Shown piece by piece: positions 49,801 through 61,300 of a DNA stretch of 64,000 nt. Position 1 is the first letter of the stretch. Each line of letters starts with the position of its first letter. The position numbers and the translations under genes are program-made. The notes under the pieces were generated by a model. That model was not told the DNA's origin and did not search any database. It saw only the letters and a list, made by a program, of their open reading frames with translations. The stretch lies in contig NC_068939.1 of the NCBI RefSeq assembly GCF_016801865.2, positions 181,070,034 through 181,134,033 of the forward strand, written 5' to 3'. This DNA is from Culex pipiens pallens (Eukaryota > Arthropoda > Insecta > Diptera > Culicidae).

Positions 49801-50905
49801 CTGTAACCCCCTCGCGGGCGCGCCGGGGGTACGACAGTCTCGTCGTAGGAAAGAATAAAAATATTTACTAATCATTAAACGACTCGTTTGAGTTTTCCCG
49901 ATTCAGCCCTTTTCTTGTACGGCGAGCTCACACTCTTTTTAAAAGTTAGTGTATTTCGTCAGGTGAAAAGGAGGGGGGGCGTTCCCCAAATTCCGTCTTA
50001 AACGATTCATTTGGCATTTTTCGAAAACGAGTGCGGTGGGGAATGATTTTGGAAAAATCAACCCCTTACCGAACATCTCCTACCCCTTGAAGTAATTAGA
50101 TTCATCCCGAAACGTCAGAATTTGTTTACGTTTCGCATGACGTGTCATGTGTGGCGCGAGGGGTAGGACACCCCACACATTAATTGATGGCGCACGGCCT
50201 ACTTGGTTCCTTAATTCTGGAAAAAGGAAAAGTTTTTAATCTTGCAGCGAACCAAGGGCGGCGTGAAATCAGCTTTTTTTCGAACACAGGAATGGGAGTT
50301 GAGCTCATTTTCATATGTAAACAGGGGCGTAGGGAGGGGGTGGGGGGCGAAAGAAAATGTTTGAGTTTTTATTCTCGAAACCGTTTCGGAGATGCGGAGA
50401 AGGGGTTACAAGTTTAATGAGCGGATTAGGGGTAATCGATTTTTTGTGCTTCTTATTTTCTTGAAGGGTGGGAGGGAGGGGGGGAGGAGGTTCTGAAAAA
50501 GTTGCCAAAGGATTCGGAACCAAAGTTCCGGAGCGTCTTGATTGCGCTATAAATTGCCTTTATCTATAATTTATTCAAGACAATAATTATCGCTCCTCCA
50601 GACGCGCAGCGCCGAGGGAGTAGACAGTGACGAGTAGCACATGTGAAAAGGTTTCGAGGAGGGGGGCGGGGGCGGTTTGCGGTTTCTTCCTTTGTTTTCC
50701 GTGAATAATAGATGAGTTTGATTGTAGTCTATGCTGAGCAGAGCGCACGAACATACACGGAGTAGGCTTTGGCTGGTGTGAATATTTAATCGAAGAAGGT
50801 GTGAAAATATGGCACTTTTCTTCGATTGAACAAAACGACTGATTAATTTGACAGTTCGGGGGCAGGTTGCCTGATTAAAAGCCAATTTATCAGCGATTCG
50901 GTACG

Positions 50906-51768
50906 AATAATTAATTCTGTTGGTAAGTTAATCCCATTACAAAAAAAGTTTTAATATTAACTAAGTATGTTTTTTCAATCGGTCGTTTTAATTCAACTTC
51001 TAACTCTTACATTCCAATAAAACAAATATATGAATAATTAATGTTCACTCCACATCGCTGTAAGAGTTTAAAATCACAAGTTCAATTAAGCGTTAAATCA
51101 TTTATAACCCGAATTTCGCTAAAACACATAATTATTTAAAGAAAAATATATTTTTTGTACTCTTACAGTCGGTAGCATGAGTTTAATAGCTGACTTGTTA
51201 AAACTGTGTTTAATCAGCATTGCTTTCACCAGAGAAAATGGTTGGTTTAGTAATACTACAGTCGATTTAATCATGCACGGCTTCGTCGCGTTGTTTCTGC
51301 CGTGGTTTAAAATATGAAACCTATAAATCATGCATCTTTTACACTATACAGTCAAAAGTATACGTTTAATAATAAAAAACTAACTCTACTTGATTCGCCC
51401 GCAATACCTTTCGGGGTATATCCTAGGGTTCTACCTCTCCTACTAACATTGAGTCCAAAACCTCCCTACAAACATCTATACCACTAAGGTGACGTAGGGG
51501 TCCCTGCGCACTTTAGATAGGTGTTTACTAACATTCCTTCATTTCCCCGAGGATAGCTTGGACCCGGCGTGGACCCCCTTATGCCCTGGGCTGTATTACA
51601 CACTCATCAAAAGATGAAGACATGGTATCTCCCGTGTTGGAGTATTGTTCCGGATGAGGGTCTAACACAACCAGACCAAACAGTGGGATAAGCGTTGTGG
51701 AGCCTTCCGGTGGTGGGGCGTCCTCCAAATGCTAATGCTAATGCTAATAATTAATTCTGTTGGTAAGT
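50906..51768 (+). mobile_element. Retroposed insertion with 23-nt target duplication and (AATGCT)n tail
   Basis: A 23-nt direct repeat starting AATAATTAATTCTG lies at 50,906-50,928 and 51,746-51,768. The body of about 817 bp ends in three ATGCTA units right before the second copy. Its last 350 bp are more GC-rich than its first part. This is the signature of a non-LTR retrotransposon 3' fragment or SINE; no reverse-transcriptase frame is present. Together with the insertion at 62.5 kb it is one of only two clear transposon insertions found from 34.8 kb to the right edge. Confidence 0.83.
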
Positions 51769-53263
51769 CGAAAATCCGATCTTTTTTTAAATTGACGTCC
51801 CACTCACTGTATCAAAGTGACATTTCTGGAAACAATGCCAAGGGGCAAGCCACTTGACTATATTTCAAGCCGCTCGATTGTTTGTCGCGCATACGCGCGG
51901 GAAAGGGAACCCAACGAGCTGGAACCGATTTTTATGATTAATCAAATACGACGTCAACGGCCCACCGCCGAGTCTCGGATTGATGGATTTCAACCTGACC
52001 ATCATCCAATCCAAGTCGGCGTGGGAAACGAAAACAATGAAATTTTAATTATGAATCAATAGCGGTTCCGGCTGGAGGGGGGTTTGCGGAGCGTTTGCTG
52101 GGATTTTCCATTACGAAAAAAAAAGAGTCGGGCTAGATTCTCGATTTTGCCCCGGCAGTCAAGTGGCGTTCTTTTGTGCGAGCACCGGGATCAAAGTGGC
52201 GTAGCACTTCCGAACCCGACTTTTGCACTTGCTCGCTGCTCTCTGTGCAATCGCTGAAGTAGCTCGCAAGACTCACTCATTAGAGCCGGGTCTGTTTTTG
52301 CACTTTTGCGCCGGGAAGAAATCTGCCAATTTGGTGAAATTTTGATATTAATCTTTGCCAGCGCATCGTGTTTCGAGCACTGCAATTGAAGGTTCTTTGG
52401 CGAAAGATAAATATCAGAGAGGAACCCCTTCTCTTTCCGGTTTGATCTCCGGGGGCCAAACCCCCGAAACGGAAAGTGCAACGTTAGCGCTTAAAGTGTG
52501 CTCGTTTTTCTCGAAAAAGGCAAAAAAATAGGACGAAGTTTTCACCCGAAAAAAAAGAACGCGGCATCGCCTGCTACGACGATGCACACAAGCTACTTTG
52601 TACCGCGCGACTACTGCGATTCTCGAAGGTTCGTCTTCTTCCCGATAGATGGAGTATCACCAGCGCCCGAATCCCTGGCAGAAACTTTTTTAATAAAATA
52701 TTATTTATGCTTCCGAGCGCGCATTTTCATCTCATTTCTCGAAACCGGGAGATGCAGCAATCTCCGCGCCTCTTCCCCCTGCGCCCCCAAATTGAGCTTC
52801 GAATATTAAAATCGTCTTTTGCAATAGTTGCCACCACCCCCCGCTCGCAAACCTCTTGACGTTTGCTTCACCTGCCATGCTCAATACTGCAGGTGATAAA
52901 GCTCGAAACGAAAAAAATTGTGAATTTTTAATTGCGCGAGGGGTAAGACACTCGCAAACTGCAACACAATTCGGGCGAGGTGGCCCCCTCGGGGCCCATT
53001 CCTAATGAAGATAATAATAAAAATTGTATAATAACAATACTCGGGACTGGTGCCCCGAAGGGCACCGAAGTCGGAGGGATGGCCGATTGGACGAATGAGA
53101 GACGAGAGTTTTTCTTTCTTTTTTTAGGGGGGGTTGAGGAGGGGCCCTAACGATCTTAAGCTTAGTTTGGACTAGCGATACCTAGATGGCGTTGTTTTGG
53201 CGAGCTGTCATCGAGGTATCGAGGTCCTAGTGGAGGGCTCAACTGGAAGCCCCGATGACTTAC

Positions 53264-54466
53264 CTTTTTTCGGGATCAGCGACTTGAGCAGCAGGACGGC
53301 GTTCTCGTCGCAGGCCCAGGCGTGCATCTTCCGGTAGCTGTCGCGGCCCTTTTCGGTCAGCTTGTCCCACGGTTTGGGCTTCGAGAGCAGCTCGGAGACG
53401 GTGCCCTGGGACAGGCCGAGCACGTACTTGGCGAAGAGGCGCTGGCCGATGTTGTGCACCGACAGGAGCTCCCGGACGCGCCGCGAGATGTGCAGCGTGT
53501 CCAGGTTCTGGTTGGCGTACTTGTCCATGTTGTAGCGGAGCATTTCCTGCAGTTTGGCCTCCATGGGGTCACCCTTGGGGATGAGCGAGTCGCCGAGGCG
53601 GCCGACCATCGCGCCGGGCGGCAGCTGGAGGTCTTCGGCGAACCGGAAGTGACCGCGCTCCTGGAACTGGAACGGCAGACCCTGTATCAGGCTTGGGCCG
53701 GTGTTTGGCAGGGGTAGCAGGGTGTTGTTGTTGTCCTCCAGCGGGCTCTTGGACATCCGCATCGGGGTCAGGCCACCGCCGTTCATGAGCTCGTCGTGGC
53801 GGGAGCTCTCCTGCAGGATCGGTGTACTCGCACTCGAGGAGTTGTTATCATGGTGGGAGCTAGCCTTGTCCTGCTCGTGGTGAATCAGATCTGTGGGAGG
53901 TGGAGGAGGAGGATGATGGTTGTGGTTCATTAGTAACTGTTGCGAATGGTTGCGTGCGGCGGCGGCGACTGCTGCCGCGGCCAGGCCCGGTGGTGGAGGG
54001 GGTAGTTCCAGACCGTGCCGCCAGGTGCTGACAATCTCCTCACCCAGAAACGAGCCAAACTGTTCAACGTTTTGCAACGGAGGCGGAAGGAAGGAGCTGA
54101 GCTGGGCTAGGCTATTGCTACCGGAGATCACGTGGGCCGGAGGGCCCACCAGCGGACCAATGGCCGACGGTGACGGCGTCACGCTGGGCCTCCGACTCGA
54201 GACAAAGCTGTTGCTGATGCTGTTGATGTTGTTGTTGTTACTTGCAGCCGTTGTGCTGATTGCTGCGGGCGTGCTAATGCTAATGCTACTAGTGCTAACG
54301 GCGTTGCCATTACTGCTGCTGCCGCTGCTGTTGTTGACAGGCAGGAGGTCGTTACTAGCGTTACAAGCGTTAGCAGCGTGAGTGGGGATGGTGGTCGTGG
54401 CGGTGCTGCAGCTGCTCGTCGCTGCTGGCGACGAAGCGGGCTTCGGCTGGCCGCTCGACGGAGATC
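53264..54466 (-). CDS. Homeobox protein Cut, low-complexity region and CUT1
   Basis: This exon encodes about 401 residues (window residues about 102-502). The first half is rich in Ser, Thr, Asn and Ala, with runs of Pro and His, and is probably disordered. The FRFAEDLQLPPGAMVGRLG and LIPKGDPMEAKLQEMLRYN blocks lead into CUT repeat 1 at about 53,505-53,276 (residues about 422-498: LDTLHISRRVRELL ... GQRLFAKYVLGLSQGTVSEL ... KPWDKLTEKGRDSYRKM). CUT repeats bind DNA alone or with the homeodomain. The acceptor TTACAG is at 54,467-54,468 and the donor GTAAGT begins at 53,263. The frame stays open about 320 bp into the upstream intron. Confidence 0.93.
53276..53505 (-). other. CUT domain 1
   Basis: This segment contains the hallmarks of the CUT fold: ISRRVRELLSVHNIGQRLFA, the GLSQGTVSELLSKPKPW core (recognition helix region) and the LTEKGRDSYRKM end. 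It is wholly inside one exon. Confidence 0.93.
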
Positions 54467-56566
54467 CTGTAACGAGGTAAGTTGGAGGAATGAGCTCCAC
54501 GATCTTCCCTCGAACTCTCTTTGCTAGAGTGTGTATTGATGTTTGTGTAATGACAGTAAGTTTGAGCAAAAAGAAAACAACAACAGCTACCAGAAGAAGC
54601 AGAAGAAGAAGAAGCGCAGAAAACAAAACGATGTTAAACATGTTTATTTTCCCATGAAATCGAACTGAATAGAGTGAGCCCCAGCGGGAATAACAATAAC
54701 AGAAGCCATAAATTTCAATAATTCCATCATCGACGGCGATGCAAGAAGTAAGTCGAGTCGTTGATGATCTAGGCAGGCAAACGCCCACGCATGAGGCCCT
54801 AACACATCAAGTAGGCGATGCCACCGTCTTCTTGGTGTAATTTGAATTCAATAAACTCCGCGGAAGACGTGATCGCGTTTGTTCCCACCGCGTCAAAGTG
54901 TGAAAAAAAGCCGAGGGGTCGTACACTTCAACGGCCGAAAAAACGCATCAAAGATAAGATTTTTAATTTTGATTTTAATTAAAAATTGCCCGCAAATCGA
55001 TGCGGCTGGCGGGGTCAGGTCAGGGAAATCCGATTTTTTTCGGCAACGATTTTTTTTTGCTCGAAACAATCATCAGCTAGCCGTAAAATTTGATTTTATT
55101 ATTATTGGAGTTTGGTTTCGGGGGGTCCGATCATGGTTGTAGAGAGGGGGGCGCGCGCGCGTGGGAGTTTTTCTGGGTTTAATTTAAAAGTTTTTATTTT
55201 TATGAATGTGAGAATGGATATGTGTGCGTGTATTTGTGTTACTGAAAGTGTGGGTGGGCGCGCGCGTGGGGAAAATCTGAAAACTAATAAAAATGATACT
55301 CCAGTTTTTGATGCCTAGGTGGAAGAGTGACGAAAGAGAACTACAATAGCTCAGCTTGGGAGTTTGAGAAACAAAAACGAGGTCAATCGTGCGATTGTCA
55401 AACTTTGACGAGGGGTAGGAAAGTAAGAGGGGGGCTCGAGAACAGTTTGGTTTTCCCAGCTTGGCCGGTAGAGGCGCGCGTCGCGCGTAAAAAGTGCAAC
55501 TTCTCAACTCCGCACAGCTGTTCGGGATTGATCTGCGTGTGTTGGTGCGTTTGGCGCTCCACGCACAGAGTGTGGAAAGATACACGTCATTAACATGTAA
55601 ACATAATTACGTCTAACGGCGCGCGGTTCCTCTTCTCAGCAAGAGAAAATTTATTGGCCGTTCGCGCGCGCTCGCAGTGCTGCCAACTGTGACTCGGACT
55701 GGACCTCCGACGCAGTTTGTTTACCGGCACGAGTCGTCCCATAAAAAAGAAACGAAAAGGCAGTCACTTAAACGGTTTGTTTGGAATTTTCTTCGCGTCC
55801 GAAAGTACATAAGTAATTTGTTATTCATATCCGAAGCGGCTCCGCAGGGCTGGCTGGCACACACAAGTAGATCAATACCGGGCCCGATTGAAGGCATTTA
55901 TTTAACAGCTGTAAAAATTGTCGGCGCCATCCAAGTTGCACTTTTATTGCTGTCAGTGCGTTCTTTTCTTCACATTTTTGTAACGATATCGGGTTATCGT
56001 GCAGTGGGGTGACTTTGAACTCGTTTTAAATCTTATTTCAACGTAAAGATCTAGTTTTCTCGATTGATTTTACCCAAAAATTTCACAAGTTCCTTTAAAG
56101 GTGTATCTGTCACTAAAGGTAAACAAACGAGCAAGGGGTAGGACACTTAAACTAATGTTTAGATATCAAGACTAAAATTGTCTGTAAGGGGAAAAAATGT
56201 TTCAATTTAACAAATTCTTTTTATTTTGCTGCGAGAGTTTAGCTGTCATTCTAAGTAAACAAACTTGCAAGGGGTAGGACACTAAAAAAATTGTTAATTC
56301 TAAATGCTCAAAATATTTTTTTTAAGGGGAAGATTTTTTTTTTAATTTACCAAATTTGGGGTGTTATCTGTCATTCTATGTAAAAAAGCTTGCAAGGGGT
56401 AGGACAGTTAAAACATCGACTCAAAGTTTTCGCGATATTCTAAAAAAAATCAACCTGCCCAAAGTCACCCCGCTGCACGATCCCTTATCAAAAACAGAGT
56501 GTATTTGGATTGTCTGTGATTGTTTACACCCCTCCCCCACCATGCAAGTGTCAAAGCCACGCTTAC
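54467..56566 (-). other. 2.1-kb cut intron, no embedded gene seen
   Basis: The intron between the coiled-coil and CUT1 exons. Three spaced copies of the GGGGTAGGACA motif lie at 56,135, 56,271 and 56,396, each preceded by a variant of CTGTCATTCTAAGTAAACAA. A purine-rich GAAGAAGAAG stretch near 54,595-54,615 creates a hydrophobic run in the read-through frame. Nothing else is recognised. Confidence 0.65.
56135..56406 (+). repeat. Three ~130-bp tandem units around GGGGTAGGACA
   Basis: Exact motif copies sit at 56,135-56,145, 56,271-56,281 and 56,396-56,406 (spacings 136 and 125). The upstream 45 bases of each (tctgtcat ... gtaaacaaa ... gcaagg) are clearly related, so the unit and not only the 11-mer was duplicated. 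Confidence 0.72.
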
Positions 56567-56688
56567 CTTCGGAGTTGGACGACTTGATCGCCTCGGTTTG
56601 GGCCGCCAGGGCTTTGGTGCGTTCGAGCAGCAGTTCCTGGAACTGCTTCGAGTCGTGCGACGTGCTCAGGTCGACCGATCGGAGAATG
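56567..56688 (-). CDS. Homeobox protein Cut, end of coiled coil
   Basis: This 122-bp exon encodes about 40 residues, including ILRSVDLS and FQELLLERTKALAAQTEAIK. It continues the coiled coil of the previous exon; together the junction reads KKENNILRSVDLS. The segment LLLERTKALAAQ is a conserved block near the end of the N-terminal coiled coil in Cut/CUX proteins. The acceptor is at 56,689-56,690 (TTTTCCAG on the minus strand) and the donor GTAAGC begins at 56,566. The exon enters in phase 2 and leaves in phase 1, agreeing with both neighbours. Confidence 0.88.
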
Positions 56689-57133
56689 CTGGAAAATTTA
56701 GGAAAAACGAAAATTAGAGGGTTGGCAACACTGTTTTTAAGGGAAGCAGGGGGGGACATCGTTTGACCTAGTGGCGAAACCCAAATTCGTTTGAAAATAG
56801 GGAAAAAAAAGCAAAATTGGAGGAACCCTTGCCGGAATTTTTGATGAATGCTGCGGAAGGGGATTTTCCCGCGGATGTTTCACATGCGTATGGTTTGGAG
56901 TTTTTTTTTTTTGAGAGAAGGGTAATTTTTTCCGCGATTGAGGGTGTTTTTTTCCGGAGTGGGAGTGAGGATTTTATGTTTGGCAACAGGCAGGAAAAAA
57001 ACTACGTAACCGTTTGGCGGTGGTTCAACTTTACGATTTGGAATCACGGCGCCAACGGTCTTCTAATGAGATGCAAAAACGTGTCGGCCGTAAACGCAAA
57101 CCCCGGGAATCGATAGACGATGTATACACTTAC

Positions 57134-57315
57134 TTGTTTTCCTTCTTCAGATCGTCAAAGTCCTGCTGCTTCTCGATGCGAGATTCTAACCGCACGATGT
57201 GCTGCCGCTTCTCCTCGAGGCGGTCCTCTAGCCGCTGGATCTGCACGTTGTGCGACTCCTGGATGTTGGCGATGGCCGTCCGCAGGCGGGCCACTTCCTC
57301 GAACAGGGCCGATAT
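57134..57315 (-). CDS. Homeobox protein Cut, coiled-coil exon
   Basis: This exon gives the first 60 residues in the window. They are a heptad-rich coiled coil (LFEEVARLRTAIANIQ ... RLEDRLEEKRQHIVRLESRI ... DFDDLKKEN) matching the N-terminal coiled coil of the CUX family, which is shared with the CASP isoform in vertebrates. The acceptor CCCGGCAG precedes ATATCGGCC at 57,315 (phase 0). The donor GTAAGT follows at 57,133, leaving two bases of an Asn codon. An open frame extends upstream into the intron with a Met, but the conserved acceptor and the lack of similarity before it argue that the exon starts at 57,315. The preceding exon was not found. Confidence 0.88.
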
Positions 57316-58019
57316 CTGCCGGGGGGAGGAAAGCAAGGAATAAGCTTGATTAATTATCGTTGACATACTGTCATATTCGCTCTAAGTCCCTCTAACGTTG
57401 GCGCCAAAAGACGACCGAGAGGGTGGTTGCAGCAATTGACAGCGCACATACGCCCCGTTTGCACTCACATGCTGCACGTAGGACGCCACCTCGAAAATTA
57501 ATTAATTTGCCCCGTCATGTCGTCTTATTGTAAATCTATTAAACACTTATAAATATATAAATTGTCTGTTTATTTGTGACTTTCTTGAACGTTTGCGAAG
57601 GTCGCCGTCCTACCCCCCCAAAAATCTCCACCAAGAAGAGCTGTCAAATCGGAATTCAAATCACAACCGACACCCCACTCCTTACCAATTTACTGAATCG
57701 AATGTCAGGAATGCTAAATAAATCTTCCCTCTCTTCCCAGGAGGAGTTTGTCGTCGTCTTCGTTCAATGACTTGGCTTTAGTTTCCTACCCCCCCACCCA
57801 TCGTCACCGATCTTCTTCTGTAAATTGGCGTGTGTGCGTCTGATGACTACTGTAACTATTCATGTTTGAGTGAGAATGGCATCGGTAACAGATTCCCCGC
57901 TTCCGATTCGATTCTCCGATCTGTTTCATCAATTTTCCCAGCCGATGCACCCAAACGAGGAACATTTGATGGATTTCATCTCATCTAGTAGGCGTTTGAC
58001 GTTTGGTTTGATTTTGTGA

Positions 58020-58305
58020 GGGGTAGGACAGTTAGCAAAACTGTTATTCAAGAAAAATAAAGAGCCACACTTTTGTCTAAAATCACTCAGATATCATAAA
58101 TACAAGCAAAAACAACCACAAATTGCCAGTTGACGCTTGTGTTTACTTTTGCTAGGGGTAGGACAGTTAGCAAAAAAAGTATTCAGAGAAAAAAAAATAA
58201 TTTACATTAGTGTCATGCAATTTCTGACGTTCAGATTACTTATGCAGTGGGTAGGAATGATTTTGATCAATATCGGTTATGTTTTCTTTTGCAAGGGGTA
58301 GGACA
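58020..58305 (+). repeat. Three ~137-bp spaced GGGGTAGGACAGTTA motifs
   Basis: Exact copies of GGGGTAGGACAGTTA occur at 58,020, 58,155 and 58,295 (spacings 135 and 140), with a weaker GTGGGTAGGAAT at about 58,247. The flanks share AAAA-rich and 'gcaaaa' phrases. This array is separate from the one at 56.1-56.4 kb, on the other side of two coding exons. Confidence 0.7.
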
Positions 58306-61300
58306 GTTAAATATTTGAAAATTCTAAAATCACTAATATTTCGGTCCTGCAAAACTAATGAAACTCATCATTTTTTTTTTTTGGTTGATTTAGTTTAAAA
58401 TTTCCTAAATTCCCTTTTTTGGGTGCTCCGAAAAGGCGCACCCATCCGGGCTTGGGAAGGAGGCGATAAATCAAAATTCTAAATACGATACCGCAAATCC
58501 TTTCGCTCGAACTGCTTCGAGTGGTGGTGGTGGCATCAAATCGTCAGCCAGTCACCCCGGAATCGGAATGGCGTAAATTTCGTTTAAATCTTTGCTCATT
58601 TTCAGAACATCGACGACGACGACGACAAAGTCGTCTTCAACTATTCACAACTAGCTCGAGTTTTCCAGTCGGTAAGATGTATGATGAGAAATTAATATCT
58701 CCTTCCCCCTGAAACCCTGAAACCCCTGAAAGGGGGAAGGCAAAAGAACGAGGAAAACCTCTGTTTTCAGTCGAATTCCTTCAAATTGTGGAAAACAAAG
58801 CACCATCGATTTGCCTTCGCAGGAAAGTTGCGAGGGGTAGGACGGGGGGAAATAAGAATTTCACCGCAGTCTCCCAGGCTCAATCAAAGCGCTGTGCTTT
58901 TCCGAAGCCGGCTTGTTCCCATCTACACTCAATCAAAAGAAAGTTTCCTGTGTAAAAGTATTCCATTCTCGCAACAATTGGTCTTCCTATCCCCCTCCAA
59001 ACTGACAGTTCAGGTGGGGGGATAGGAAACTAATTTCGACAATTTTCAACCCGAAATCAGACGAAACATAGAAAACTCATCAAATTTATTAATAACTGTC
59101 TTGATGCTCAACCTCCTTTTTATGCGAAAATTTCCGTGTGGGGGGTAGGACACCAAAGTGCGAGTTCTGCCAGGTGGGGGGGTAGGAAAATCGATGTTTG
59201 AGACGGGCAAAAAGCAACGCAGATTTTTTTTTGACAAATGACTATAATGGTAAAAGCGTGGAATTGTTCTCTTTTTCGGTGGTTCTAACAAAAACGACGA
59301 GGAGAACAAGCAAAATAATAGTAATCATGCGAAAGCATGGTGAATGGCGAAAAAAAGGCGAATATTTTTGGTAAAGTGCGCGCACGCCGGGGGGTAAGAC
59401 ACTGACCGGAGAGAGCTAATGACGACCGCAGTAATGGCCGGGACGGGACGGGGGTCATACAGAAAAAAAGGAGGACATAATTTTTCAATTTTGGGCGATC
59501 GTCCTTTTGGGCGGTACGCGAGGGGTAGGACACTCCGGCAACAATGGTCACTCTGTCGAGGAATCTACATATTCATAAATAGGGTATAGATTATTTTTTT
59601 GGTCCCTTTTTTGGTTGTTGCGCGAGTGAAAAAGTTTATTGTTCAAAACGTTGCGAGGGTTGCATACTTTTAGGCGAATTGTAGACTTATGTATCGACAG
59701 CGCAACCTGGTGGAGATTAATCGACTTGAAGTGCATACTTACAGGGGTAGAAAAAAATATAAATTCGAGGTTGTGCATCTGAATTAATCAGGGTAATGAC
59801 ACCGCGGGTTGAGCATCCGGAGTCGCGTCGTTAATGAGTGTGGATCAATTTCTATAGATTGGTGTGACACGCCTGGGGCGGGTAGAAAAATTATGACAAG
59901 TCGCGTTCGTCATTTCCCTGGCTGCCGTCGATGAATAGAATATGACGACGACGTCAGGGAATCGTTAAAATTCAAGTGGTGGCAAACTTTCAAGTGCTGT
60001 CTCTGCTTTTAATTACGACCTGGAACCCGGTTTTTCCGAGCGCCGCGTCTCTTCCGGTTCGAACGCAATTACATTACCGTGGTTGTAAATGTACAAATAA
60101 ATAATATTTTTCAATATTTTTCCCTCGTGGTCGTCATCGTTGTCGTCGCGCTCGTTTGACGCCGAGTTTTTTCCCGGGCCGGGGAAAAAAAGGATGAGTG
60201 CTTGTCGTTGCCCGGAATCGGTCCCGTCACAAGTCGGGAGGTTGAGGTAACCACGAATTCGAGAATAATGTGATAGATAATCTTGATGATGCTGGCAGCG
60301 CGGTAGTGGCGGGACAGACATCATATTGTAGACCGAGCCTGGATACATGAAACAGAACGTAACGGTCGACCGATTCGAAATGGTAATACTCTAAGAGGTA
60401 TATATCATTTTTCGGCGACCAGCATCTGTCCCGGGCACGAAAAAACCATCAAGACTCATCAAGTAATATCTCTCGAAGCGTCCCGTCCCAGCGTCGACGA
60501 CCGACCCGGGGGTTGTATATTTATAAAATTTATATCTATTTACATACATCTAGGCGTTGGCGAGTCACTTTCCGAGGGATATGACACCGGAAGTGCGGAC
60601 TTCCGAAGCCAAGCAAATTTCGGTCCAGCGAAAAAAAGAGACTGAAGGCGAAATCCCTCCAGAAAAGGATTATTTTTTTGCCCGCAAGTAGACTTCCCGC
60701 AAAGAGACCGGACCACATCACCCTTCCTCATGAATTATGACCGATACAACTGGTCTTTCTCGTCCTCTCTCGGTTGACGGTTCGCGTGCGCGCCCCCAGA
60801 ACTCTGATCTGGATTAGAAACCTCAGGCTTACGTAACCGTCAAAGTCGAACTAAAAGGAATCCTGTGTCCTGCGACGTGTCGTGTCGTGTCCGGCAGGAC
60901 GACACCGACCACCATTCGGCAATAGTAATGAAAATAAATCGACGCCGCAAAGCATCATTCTCCGGCGACACCGCGCCGTAGATTCATATTTACATTCGGC
61001 CCGGATCATAAATTAGTCAATATTTGGTTCACTCTCGCGAAAGAGTCGTCGCCGTCGTCGTCGTCGCCCACTCAATGATTAATCAAAAGTTACACTCTTC
61101 GCTAGGCGAAACGAGCGAACGAAAAAAGGTCGTCAAAGAGAAAGCAGTCATTTGACAAATAATGAAAAATTGACATTTCGCATGGCGGCGGTGGCGGTGC
61201 CCCCCCTGGATCGAATTCTCCCGCGCGCTCGCTACCCGCAATAATCATCATAATCGTAATAAATGGCATAAAAATTAGGTGTGGCGACCCCCTCGCGTCT

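Larger units (their letters stand above)
38648..53263 (-). other. 14.6-kb intron between CUT1 and linker exons, no embedded gene seen
   Basis: On either strand no frame here resembles a known protein or shows exon-like structure. The intron is richer in G+C and CpG than the left half of the window. It contains a G13 run near 38,727-38,739, a perfect 20-bp palindrome at 43,004-43,023, many CTGTCAAA/TTTGACAG octamers, the GGGGTAGGACA motif from 46.2 kb onward, a degenerate tandem repeat at 46.18-46.88 kb and one retroposed insertion. That it carries regulatory DNA for cut is an inference. Confidence 0.6.
34800..57315 (-). other. cut (ct) gene, 5'-incomplete, six exons in window
   Basis: The gene is on the minus strand with exons 57,315-57,134; 56,688-56,567; 54,466-53,264; 38,647-38,251; 38,193-36,549; and 36,188-34,800. 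Intron lengths are 445, 2,100, 14,616, 57 and 360 bp. All donors start GT and all acceptors end AG, and the phase is kept across each junction. The joined product is about 1,645 residues: coiled coil, CUT1, CUT2, CUT3, homeodomain, acidic tail. In flies Cut is a nuclear DNA-binding regulator of external sense organ, Malpighian tubule, wing margin and dendrite identity (established knowledge). Earlier exons are not in view. Confidence 0.93.
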
